From the NCBI RefSeq assembly GCF_039523795.1, contig NZ_BAAAFZ010000112.1, positions 1 to 10,175 of the forward strand: 10,175 nt of DNA, given 5' to 3'. Within the stretch, counting starts at the first letter, position 1. Each line of letters starts with the position of its first letter. The notes below the pieces were generated by a model. That model was not told the origin of the DNA and searched no databases. It worked only from the letters and a program-made list of their open reading frames with translations. This DNA comes from Craurococcus roseus (GTDB lineage: Bacteria > Pseudomonadota > Alphaproteobacteria > Acetobacterales > Acetobacteraceae). Positions 1 through 4,881 of this stretch are shown here, in pieces. The translations under genes were made by a program, and so were the position numbers.

Positions 1-203
1 CGCCCCCCCCGGCGCTGCCGCGGCCCCGCACCGGCAGGCGGCCGACCCGCGCCCGTGGGGGCGCCGCCGCGGGCACCGCCGACTACGCCGCAGCGCCGAA
101 CCCCGTCGCGCGCTTCACGCCGGTCCGCGGCCCCGGGAGCGGCGGCGTCCGCGAGGCCTTCGTCGAAGCCCCGGAGCGCGGCCACGCCCGCGCGGACCCC
201 GGT
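1..203 (+). pseudogene. possible 3'-truncated reading frame cut by the IS21 remnant
   Basis: I do not recognise this protein. Of the open frames here, the plus-strand frame whose codons begin at base 3 has the strongest coding look: only about 4 of its 67 codons end in A or T, matching the extreme third-position GC of the sure genes downstream. Its translation includes DYAAAPNPVARFTP and GGVREAFVEAPERG, which read like ordinary protein. It has no start in the window, so it would be the interior or C-terminal part of a gene, and it runs without its own stop into the IS21 end at 204. The simplest reading is a host gene broken by the insertion. A non-coding GC-rich stretch is the alternative, since the opposite strand is also partly open. 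Confidence 0.28.
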
Positions 204-415
204 TGTCAACATCAGCCGAAAACCAAGCCACCGGTGGCGTGGGGCGCCAACCGGAATCTGGGCCACTCAGGCTGTCGCCGCCGCCGCCTGCTGCGCGGCA
301 GGCTTGGGGACGACGCCCTCCTTCCGCTTGCCCTTGAGCCGGTAGCTCTCGCCGGAGATCTGCACGACGACGGCGTGGTGCATGAGTCGGTCCAGCAGCC
401 GCCCGAAATCCCGCG
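204..415 (-). mobile_element. IS21-family insertion sequence remnant (istB-side end)
   Basis: This is the istB-side terminus of an IS21-family element in minus orientation. It starts at 204 with TGTCAACATCAGCCG, the TGT/ACA-type tip usual for IS21 ends, and carries an inner imperfect copy of the terminal repeat 35 bases further in. Next come the stop codon and the last ~50 codons of the IstB helper ATPase. The rest of istB, all of istA and the other end are missing, and the homology stops where an IS5-family fragment begins near 415. The element cannot move by itself. The inner boundary is uncertain by about 10-15 bases. Confidence 0.75.
213..266. repeat. IS21 multiple terminal repeats (two imperfect direct copies)
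   Basis: The outer copy (213-231) and inner copy (248-266) lie 35 bases apart and align as CAGCCGAAAACCAAGCCAC versus CAACCGGAATCTGGGCCAC, with 13 of 19 positions identical by eye. IS21-family ends typically carry two or more such transposase-binding repeats, so this supports the family call independently of the istB fragment. Confidence 0.65.
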
Positions 416-419
416 CGGC
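267..419 (-). pseudogene. IstB (IS21 transposition helper ATPase), C-terminal fragment
   Basis: The minus-strand translation ends with GRLLDRLMHHAVVVQ, ISGESYRLK and GKRKEG, then an alanine-rich tail and a TGA stop at 269-267. The LLDRL-HHA pattern followed by a short strand and the SYRLK motif is the characteristic extreme C-terminus of IstB, the AAA+ ATPase that assists the IS21 transposase IstA. Only about 50 of the usual ~250 residues remain. The Walker A and B ATPase motifs are absent, so the product would be inactive. Upstream, homology fades at about 400-425, where the sequence switches to an IS5-family transposase on the other strand. Confidence 0.8.
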
Positions 420-587
420 TTCCATGTGCTGCCGAGGCGGTGGGTGGCGGAGAGGAGCATCGCATGGTTCGGCCGCAACCGACGATTGGCCAAAGACTGC
501 GAGCGGCTGACCAGGACCGGCGAGATGCTGCTCTACGCCGCCATGTCGCGGCTGACGCTCCGGAAGTTGGCCGAGCGCGCGCACTAA
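415..587 (+). pseudogene. IS5-family transposase, C-terminal fragment
   Basis: The translation RGFHVLPRRWVAERSIAWF followed by GRNRRLAKDCERL and MSRLTLRKLAERAH is the conserved C-terminal block of IS5-family DDE transposases. Family members usually read VLPRRWVVERTFAWLGR-RRLAKD. The glutamate in VAER is in the position of the third catalytic acid of the DDE triad. The N-terminal ~80% of the protein, including both catalytic aspartates, is missing, so it is non-functional. The frame stays open further upstream (to base 3), but the residues before about 414 do not look like transposase and belong to the antisense of the istB fragment. Confidence 0.82.
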
Positions 588-604
588 AATTGCTCAACAG
601 TCTC
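415..604 (+). mobile_element. IS5-family insertion sequence remnant (3' end)
   Basis: This is the right-hand end of an IS5-family element, probably of the IS427/IS1031-like group. It consists of the last ~57 codons of the DDE transposase, the stop at 585-587, and a short tail ending in CAACAGTCTC (595-604). The reverse of that tail, GAGACTGTTG, resembles the terminal inverted repeats I associate from memory with this group. The bases just outside (TGA) would fit a TNA-type target. The 5' end and most of the transposase are missing. The terminus position is inferred and needs comparison with an intact relative. Confidence 0.6.
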
Positions 605-869
605 TGACCGAGAAGGGCGCAGGGCGCGTGAAAACGCGAATGCCGGCGATTGTCGCGCAACGTCCTTCCAGGCTGGACGCTCGCGCCAGCACATAGAGCC
701 TCACACCGATGGTTCGTGCAGCAACATAGTTGCTGATTGCAGTTACGGCTCGGTGTTTTCACACAGACTCGGCGGAAAGCGGACATCATGGCCGGTCCGT
801 TCCAGAGTTGGAGCAGGCGCACGCTTGGTGGACAGTGACAGCGGCGCTGCAGCCTTCGTCGCAACCTGG
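605..869. other. geneless strip after the IS remnants
   Basis: No reading frame here has the third-position GC bias or recognisable motifs of a gene. The strip is visibly less GC-rich than its surroundings, especially at about 590-780. It contains a 17-bp inverted repeat at 719-735, and a stretch near 748-800 (GTTTTCACACAGACTC and following) that resembles insertion-sequence flanks by eye. I read it as debris of past insertions between the IS remnants and the regulator gene. No RNA gene or promoter could be supported. Confidence 0.5.
719..735. repeat. perfect inverted repeat CAGCAAC-ata-GTTGCTG
   Basis: Two 7-base arms are exactly reverse complementary around a 3-base spacer. The site lies in the lower-GC geneless strip, not beside a gene start. 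It could be an operator-like protein-binding site, part of a mobile-element end, or chance. No function can be assigned. Confidence 0.45.
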
Positions 870-915
870 CGCGCCGTCACGGGCCCGGGCGGCGACCCAG
901 GCCCGTGACGGCGCG
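870..915. terminator. 16-bp perfect stem-loop downstream of the IclR-family gene
   Basis: The arms at 870-885 and 900-915 are exact reverse complements (CGCGCCGTCACGGGCC on the plus strand) around a 14-base loop. The structure lies about 100 bases past the stop of the leftward IclR gene, where a transcript end would be expected. Neither side has a run of T, so it is not a canonical intrinsic terminator. It could stop leftward transcription in a U-tract-independent or Rho-assisted way, or protect the mRNA 3' end. It also marks the boundary between the operon and the IS debris. Confidence 0.5.
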
Positions 916-1013
916 TATGTCCAGTCGTCGAAGTCATGGCGATGCGGCGGATCGGCGGCCATTCCCGGCTCCTCGCGGGATGCCGACCGGCCGGGGCCGA
1001 GCGGGCGGCGGAC

Positions 1014-1859
1014 TCAGCGCGCGGCACGGCGGCGCGCGCCGCCTCCGGCGCTGGCCTGTGCCGGTTCGTCGAGGAGCGGCTTCGGCACCGCCGCCGGGCC
1101 CGGCGGCCGGGACAGCGCCTGCAGCGCGGGCCCCTCGGGCGGTTCGCCGCCCAGGGCACCCGTGAGGTCCTGCGCGGCCTGCCACAGGGTACCGCTGGCG
1201 GCCTCGGCGGCCTCGGCGGTCAGCCGCGTCACCGGGCCCGAGATGCTCAGGGCGCCTGCGAACCGCTCGCCCGGCCCGAAGACCGGCATGGCCATCGCCG
1301 CGGTGTGCGGGTCGGTGACGCCCGAGGTGAACACGGGCAGCTCCAGCGTGGCCGCGCAGGCCGGCACCGGGACCGCGCCGAAGGCCCGCAGCACCTGCGC
1401 GATGCCGGCGTTGTCCATCGGCAGCATGTCGCCCTGCCGCACGTGCATGCGCAGCGGGTGCGGGCTGTCCGCCCGGAACAGGCAGAGCCGGTGCTCGCCG
1501 CGCCGGATGTAGAAGGCCGCGCTCTCGCCGGTCCGGGCCACCAGGGCTTCCAGCACCGGCATGACGTGCGCCTCGAGCCGGAAGGACTGCTGGTAGAGCG
1601 CGCCGAGCCGCAGCAGCTCCGCGTCCAGCCGGTAGGAGCCGTCCGGCATGTGCGCGAGGTAGCCGTGCTCCTCCAGCGAGATCGCCAGGCGCATGATGGT
1701 GCTCTTGACCAGGCCGGTGCGCTCCGCGAGCTCGGCCAGCGAGACGGCGGTGTCGCCCTTGCGGAAGGCGGAGAGGAGCGTCAGCGCCCGATCGGCGGCG
1801 GCCACGCCCTCGAGGGAGGGCTTGGCCTTGCGTTTCCTGTCGGCGGCGCTCTTGTCCAT
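1014..1859 (-). CDS. IclR-family transcriptional regulator
   Basis: This cytoplasmic DNA-binding regulator of about 281 residues has a normal IclR-family length. The N-terminal winged helix-turn-helix spans about residues 18-85: ALTLLSAF leads into SLAELAERTGLVKSTIMRL (helix-turn-helix, ~40-58), then HGYLAH and the wing ending in SYRL. The effector-binding IclR domain fills ~95-245, and the final ~30 residues are a proline/alanine/arginine-rich tail. The start at 1859 (MDKSAADRKRK) is chosen because the HTH then sits where relatives have it, though the Shine-Dalgarno there is poor. An in-frame ATG at 1964 would add 35 low-complexity residues and overlap the stop of the upstream gene. It is the last gene of the leftward set and the obvious candidate to control both arms through the 3874-4069 region. 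The inducer, probably an organic acid of the pathway, is unknown. Confidence 0.93.
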   Translation of the reverse strand: MDKSAADRKRKAKPSLEGVAAADRALTLLSAFRKGDTAVSLAELAERTGLVKSTIMRLAISLEEHGYLAHMPDGSYRLDAELLRLGALYQQSFRLEAHVMPVLEALVARTGESAAFYIRRGEHRLCLFRADSPHPLRMHVRQGDMLPMDNAGIAQVLRAFGAVPVPACAATLELPVFTSGVTDPHTAAMAMPVFGPGERFAGALSISGPVTRLTAEAAEAASGTLWQAAQDLTGALGGEPPEGPALQALSRPPGPAAVPKPLLDEPAQASAGGGARRRAAR

Positions 1860-1953
1860 GCCGCCGGCGGTTAAGGCGGCACCGGCGGGGCGGCAAGACG
1901 CATCTTGGCCCCTCCGCCGCCGGGGATCCGTTCCGCCGGGCCTCGTCGTCCGC

Positions 1954-2877
1954 CTAGTCCGCATGGGAGTAGAGCGGCGCTCCGGGCACGCCGAGTTCCG
2001 CGCGGAGGATGCTGCCCGTCTCGGATTCGGTGATGAACAGGCTCCGGCGGTCCGCGCCGCCGACGGCGAGGTTGGTCGTGGACCACCCGGCGCAAGACGC
2101 GATGCGCTCCAGCGGCTCGGCCCGCGGCGACAGGCGCCACACCGTGCCGAAGCCGGCGTGCGCCACCAAGAGGCAGCCCTCCGCGTCCAGGGCCAGCCCG
2201 TCCGGGCCGCTCGGGCCGCCGTGCAGGTGGCAGAACACGCTCGCCTTGGTGACGCTGCCGTCCGCGTGCAGCGGCAAACGCCAGATCTGGTTGGCGCGCG
2301 TCACGGCCACCAGCGCGAAGCCCATGTCCGGCGCCACCACGACGCCGTTCGGGCTCGGCACCGTGCCGATCAGGCAGGAAAGGCGGCCGTTCGCCTCCAA
2401 GCGGTACACCCGGCCGGAGGGGTCGTGCAGCCCGGTCTGGCCCTGGTCGGTGAAGAACAGGTCGCCGTTGGCGGCGAAGAACAGGTCGTTGACGCCCTTG
2501 AAGCCCTCGGAGCGCGCGGTCTCCAAGAAGGGCGTGACCGACCCGCTGTCCGGGTCGAGCAGCATGATGCCGCGCTTGTAGTCGGTGATGAAGATCCGAC
2601 CGTCCTTGTGGATCTTCAGCCCGTTCGGCCAGCCGTCGTATTCCGCCACCTGCTCCCACTCGCCCTCGGGCGAGACCCGGAAGACGCGGCCGAAGGGGAT
2701 GTCGGTGACGTAGAGCCGTCCCTGGCGGTCGAAGGCGGGCCCCTCCAGGAACGAGTCCACGGCCTGCCCGCCGCGGTTGTGGTCGCTCCAGGCGGTGCGG
2801 CGCGGGCGGCGGAAGCGGTCCGGCAGGCGGGTGAAGACCTCGGTCTCAACGCGGCGTGGCGGGGCGAAGAAGGTCAT
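1954..2877 (-). CDS. SMP-30/gluconolactonase/LRE-family hydrolase (lactonase-like)
   Basis: This 307-residue protein is a single six-bladed beta-propeller of the SMP-30/gluconolactonase family, which hydrolyses sugar or other lactones using one divalent metal ion. The family's metal and active-site positions are visible: Glu45 in LEGPAFD, Asn130 in GVND, Asn177 in SPNGV and Asp226 in GPDGLALD. No signal peptide is seen, so it should act in the cytoplasm. The ATG at 2877 is preceded by GGAG (2886-2889) at 8 bases. Only 15 bases separate it from the stop of the TctC gene upstream, so the two are almost surely co-transcribed. The IclR gene follows after 94 bases. The substrate is not readable; members near Bug proteins often act on aldonate or hydroxy-acid lactones, and a diisopropylfluorophosphatase-like activity cannot be excluded. 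Confidence 0.92.
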   Translation of the reverse strand: MTFFAPPRRVETEVFTRLPDRFRRPRRTAWSDHNRGGQAVDSFLEGPAFDRQGRLYVTDIPFGRVFRVSPEGEWEQVAEYDGWPNGLKIHKDGRIFITDYKRGIMLLDPDSGSVTPFLETARSEGFKGVNDLFFAANGDLFFTDQGQTGLHDPSGRVYRLEANGRLSCLIGTVPSPNGVVVAPDMGFALVAVTRANQIWRLPLHADGSVTKASVFCHLHGGPSGPDGLALDAEGCLLVAHAGFGTVWRLSPRAEPLERIASCAGWSTTNLAVGGADRRSLFITESETGSILRAELGVPGAPLYSHAD

Positions 2878-2892
2878 CGGGGATGCTCCGCG

Positions 2893-3873
2893 TCACTGCC
2901 GCTCGATCTGGCCTTCGGCGGCGACCTTGCGCCAGCGCTCGGTCTCCTCGGCCAGGAGGCGCGTGAAGTCCGCCGGCGGCATGCCGCCCGGCTCCGAGGC
3001 GATCGAGTCCAGGAACTCCTTCACGTCCGGCGCCGCCAGCGCCCGGCCCACCTCCGCGTGCAGCTTCTCCACGACCGGGGCCGGCGTGCCGCGCGGCACC
3101 GCGAGGCCGGACCAGTTGACGACACCGAAGCCCGGCAGCCCGGCCTCGGCGAAGGTCGGGGTGTCCGGCAGCGCGGAGGACCGGTGCCCGCCGCTGATCG
3201 CCAGCGGCCGGAGCAGCCCGCCCTGGATGTTTCCGAGCGCCGAGCCCGGCGAGACCATGACCATGTCGACCTGGCCGCCGAGCGCCGCGGTCACCGCCTC
3301 GCCCGCGCCCTTGTAGGGCACGTGGTACAGCTTGATCGCGGCCGCCTGCTGGAAGGCCGCGGTGGCGAAGTGCGGCGCGCTCCCGACGCCGCCGGTGCCG
3401 TAGGTGACCTTCTCCGGATCCTTCTTCGCCGCCTCGATCAGCGCGCCCAGCGTGGCGAAGGGCGAGGCGCGCCCGACCGCCAGCAGCACGGGCGAGAAGG
3501 CGCTCACCGTCACCGGCTGGAAGGCCCGCGCGTGGTCGAAGGGCAGGCGGTTAAACAGGTAGGGCAGCATCGCGTAGGTGTTGTCCATCGCCAGCAGCGT
3601 GTGGCCGTCCGCCCGCGCGCGCGCGACCTCCGCCGCGCCGATCGTGCCGGTCGCGCCGGCCTTGTTCTCCACCACGAAGGGCTGGCCCGTCTGCTCGGCC
3701 AGCTTCTGCGCCACGCGCCGCGCGACGGTGTCCACCGCCCCGCCCGGCGCCCACGGCACGACCACCCGGACCGGGCGGGAGGGGTAGGCCTCCTGGGCCG
3801 ATGCAGGGCGGATTGCGGCAGCGGCTCCCAAAGGGGCGGCGGACATCAGCACGGTTCGGCGCGAGACGGGCAT
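2893..3873 (-). CDS. Bug/TctC-family tripartite tricarboxylate transporter substrate-binding protein
   Basis: This 326-residue periplasmic binding protein belongs to the Bug (TctC) family, which captures carboxylates and related small molecules for the TTT transporters. The leader has a twin arginine (SRRTVL, residues 4-9), an alanine-rich hydrophobic stretch and an ASA-QE cleavage site near residue 26, suggesting Tat export. The mature protein begins with the family's YPSRPVRVVVPWAPGG strand-loop, followed by VENKAGATGTIG and the ADGHTLL segment; YKGAGEA and DTPTFAEAG-PGF come later. The ATG at 3873 is fixed by the strong AGAGGAG at 3880-3886. It opens the leftward set, ahead of the lactonase-like gene. 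No TctA or TctB gene is present, so it would rely on membrane partners encoded elsewhere or act as an orphan sensor-type binder. Confidence 0.95.
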   Translation of the reverse strand: MPVSRRTVLMSAAPLGAAAAIRPASAQEAYPSRPVRVVVPWAPGGAVDTVARRVAQKLAEQTGQPFVVENKAGATGTIGAAEVARARADGHTLLAMDNTYAMLPYLFNRLPFDHARAFQPVTVSAFSPVLLAVGRASPFATLGALIEAAKKDPEKVTYGTGGVGSAPHFATAAFQQAAAIKLYHVPYKGAGEAVTAALGGQVDMVMVSPGSALGNIQGGLLRPLAISGGHRSSALPDTPTFAEAGLPGFGVVNWSGLAVPRGTPAPVVEKLHAEVGRALAAPDVKEFLDSIASEPGGMPPADFTRLLAEETERWRKVAAEGQIERQ

Positions 3874-3879
3874 GCGTTT

Positions 3880-3886
3880 CTCCTCT
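3880..3886 (-). promoter_or_regulatory. Shine-Dalgarno of the leftward TctC gene
   Basis: Read on the minus strand this is AGAGGAG, six bases before the ATG at 3873-3871. It settles the start over the in-frame ATG nine codons upstream, at 3900. Confidence 0.8.
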
Positions 3887-3906
3887 GGATCTTCTTGCAA
3901 AATCGC

Positions 3907-3935
3907 TTGCGCCGCCTCCCCGGTCCGGGTATTTC
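3907..3935 (+). promoter_or_regulatory. candidate sigma-70 promoter for the rightward arm
   Basis: TTGCGC (3907-3912) and TATTTC (3930-3935) are separated by exactly 17 bases and point towards the RraA-like gene. The match to the -35 and -10 consensus is moderate. The palindrome starts at the last base of the -10 and would cover the likely start point, a layout suited to repression. The assignment is by eye only. Confidence 0.35.
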
Positions 3936-3949
3936 GAAACAGCGTTTCG
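3935..3949. promoter_or_regulatory. putative IclR-family operator CGAAAC-agc-GTTTCG
   Basis: The six-base arms are perfectly reverse complementary around a 3-base centre. The GAAAC-N3-GTTTC core has the same architecture as the published operator of the IclR-family regulator KdgR (core GAAACANTGTTTC, from memory). It sits in the divergent region and overlaps the candidate rightward -10. A ten-base copy of its right half, AGCGTTTCGT, recurs at 4046-4055, directly before the rightward Shine-Dalgarno. Binding by the locally encoded IclR protein is inference. Confidence 0.55.
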
Positions 3950-4055
3950 TTTTACACGGATTGCACCGGACGGGGCTCCTGTCAACGCCAATCGTCGTCG
4001 CCGGCCCTCGAGGGGCGGCGGTCTAGGAGCGGCAGACCGGCAATAAGCGTTTCGT

Positions 4056-4065
4056 GGAGGAGAGG
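4056..4065 (+). promoter_or_regulatory. Shine-Dalgarno of the RraA-like gene
   Basis: GGAGGAGAGG ends four bases before the ATG at 4070; its GGAGG core is nine bases away. It selects this ATG over the longer open frame, which extends upstream to 3872 without a ribosome site. Confidence 0.8.
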
Positions 4066-4069
4066 AACA

Positions 4070-4747
4070 ATGGCAGCAGGGTTCAGGATCTTGTCGCGCG
4101 CCCGGGGGGTCGGGCCGGACGTGGTCGCGCGCTTCCGCGAGTTGCCGGTCGCGAACGTCAGCGACAGCATGTCGCGCATGGCGGCCGGCGGTCCGCGCCT
4201 GCGGCCGATGCACGCCGGCGGCGTGCTCGCCGGCCCCGCCCTGACGGTGAAGACCCGCCCCGGCGACAACCTGATGGTGCACAAGGCGATCGGCCTCGCC
4301 GAGCCGGGCGACGTCCTCGTGGTGGACGCCGGCGGCGACCTGACCAACGCCATCATCGGCGAGCTGATGATCGCGCAGATGGTCAAGCGCGGCCTGGGCG
4401 GCGTCGTCGTCAACGGCGCCATCCGCGACAGCGCCGCCATCCGGGCCGGCGGCTACCCGGTCTTCGCGGCCGGCGTCACGCACCGCGGCCCGTACAAGGA
4501 CGGGCCGGGCGAGATCAACGTGCCGGTCGCGATCGACGGCATGGTCGTCGCCCCCGGCGACCTGGTGATCGGCGACGACGACGGCCTGCTCTGCGTCCCC
4601 TTCGACCAAGTCGAGCAGGTGCACGCCGCGGCCACCGCGAAGCAGGCCGCCGAGACGAAGCAGATGGCCGCGATCGAGGCCGGCACGCACGACGCCGCCT
4701 GGGTGGACGCCGCGCTGAAGCGGCTGGGCTGCGAAGGGTTGGACTGA
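4070..4747 (+). CDS. RraA-like / HMG-CHA aldolase-type family protein
   Basis: At 225 residues this has the normal length of the RraA-like fold (swivelling beta/beta/alpha domain). The family includes class II 4-hydroxy-4-methyl-2-oxoglutarate / 4-carboxy-4-hydroxy-2-oxoadipate aldolases, oxaloacetate decarboxylases and the RNase E inhibitor RraA. Visible family blocks are VANVSDSM (27-34), PGDNLMVHKAI (64-74), GDVLVVDAGGD (80-90), GELMIAQMVKRG (97-108), GGVVVNGAIRD (110-120) and GDLVIGDDDGLLCVP. Arg119-Asp120 is the catalytic/metal pair of the aldolases. Glu98 lies exactly 20 residues before it, where I recall an Asp in characterised enzymes. In this metabolic context an enzyme is far more likely than an RNase E regulator: it would cleave a 4-hydroxy-2-oxo acid to pyruvate plus an oxo acid, or decarboxylate oxaloacetate. 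It is the first gene of the rightward arm and has a strong ribosome site. Exact substrate unknown. Confidence 0.9.
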   Translation: MAAGFRILSRARGVGPDVVARFRELPVANVSDSMSRMAAGGPRLRPMHAGGVLAGPALTVKTRPGDNLMVHKAIGLAEPGDVLVVDAGGDLTNAIIGELMIAQMVKRGLGGVVVNGAIRDSAAIRAGGYPVFAAGVTHRGPYKDGPGEINVPVAIDGMVVAPGDLVIGDDDGLLCVPFDQVEQVHAAATAKQAAETKQMAAIEAGTHDAAWVDAALKRLGCEGLD

Positions 4748-4881
4748 GCGGCGCGCGAAAGGACCGGCGCATCGGGCGGCCCAGATTCGGCCGTCGCGCC
4801 CGCGGGCGGGCCTCGCCGATGCGACTGAACCACACAAACGACGTCTCCACGCCGCCCAACACAGGAGGAAGGACACCGGCC
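4748..4881 (+). other. structured intercistronic gap
   Basis: This 134-base gap lies between the RraA-like and dehydrogenase genes. It contains the inverted repeat CGCATCGG (4768-4775) / CCGATGCG (4816-4823) enclosing a perfect 12-base palindrome CGCCCGCGGGCG (4797-4808). In RNA this would form a GC-rich hairpin. It could adjust expression between the genes or be a transcript-processing site. The AGGAGGAAGG at 4863-4872 is the next gene's ribosome site, nine bases before its ATG. No small gene is supported here. Confidence 0.4.

Larger units (their letters stand above)
3874..4069. promoter_or_regulatory. divergent promoter/operator region between the two arms
   Basis: This 196-base gap separates the divergent TctC (leftward) and RraA-like (rightward) genes and must hold the promoters of both. 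Its middle (about 3930-3965) is visibly richer in A and T than the genes, as expected at a promoter. It carries the palindrome at 3935-3949, three copies of GCGTTTC (3874-3880, 3942-3948, 4047-4053), and a small inverted repeat CGGTCT/AGACCG (4019-4024 with 4034-4039) in the presumed rraA-side leader. Control of both arms by the IclR regulator encoded at 1014-1859 is inferred from this arrangement. Confidence 0.75.

Noticed and set aside
661..679. Short hairpin CGTCC/GGACG
   Set aside because: A 5-base stem with a 9-base loop is expected by chance in GC-rich DNA, and it is not near a transcript end.
115..864. 249-codon minus-strand open frame through the IS remnants
   Set aside because: It crosses both IS fragments and the geneless strip, is in a different frame from the istB fragment, and has no protein-like motif or codon bias.
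3919..3929. CCCGG-T-CCGGG palindrome in the divergent gap
   Set aside because: It is pure G/C with very short arms and is likely by chance in this composition. It lies inside the spacer of the promoter candidate, so I give the AT-richer palindrome next to it priority.
1693..4026. 777-codon plus-strand open frame across the lactonase-like and TctC genes
   Set aside because: It is antisense to two well-supported genes, has low-complexity Arg/Ala/Val composition and shows no family motif.
4054..4881. Open frame running into the dehydrogenase from 4054, suggesting a fusion with the upstream gene
   Set aside because: Upstream of 4882 this frame is out of phase with the RraA-like gene and reads as Arg-rich filler. 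The AGGAGGAAGG ribosome site and the family length fix the start at 4882.
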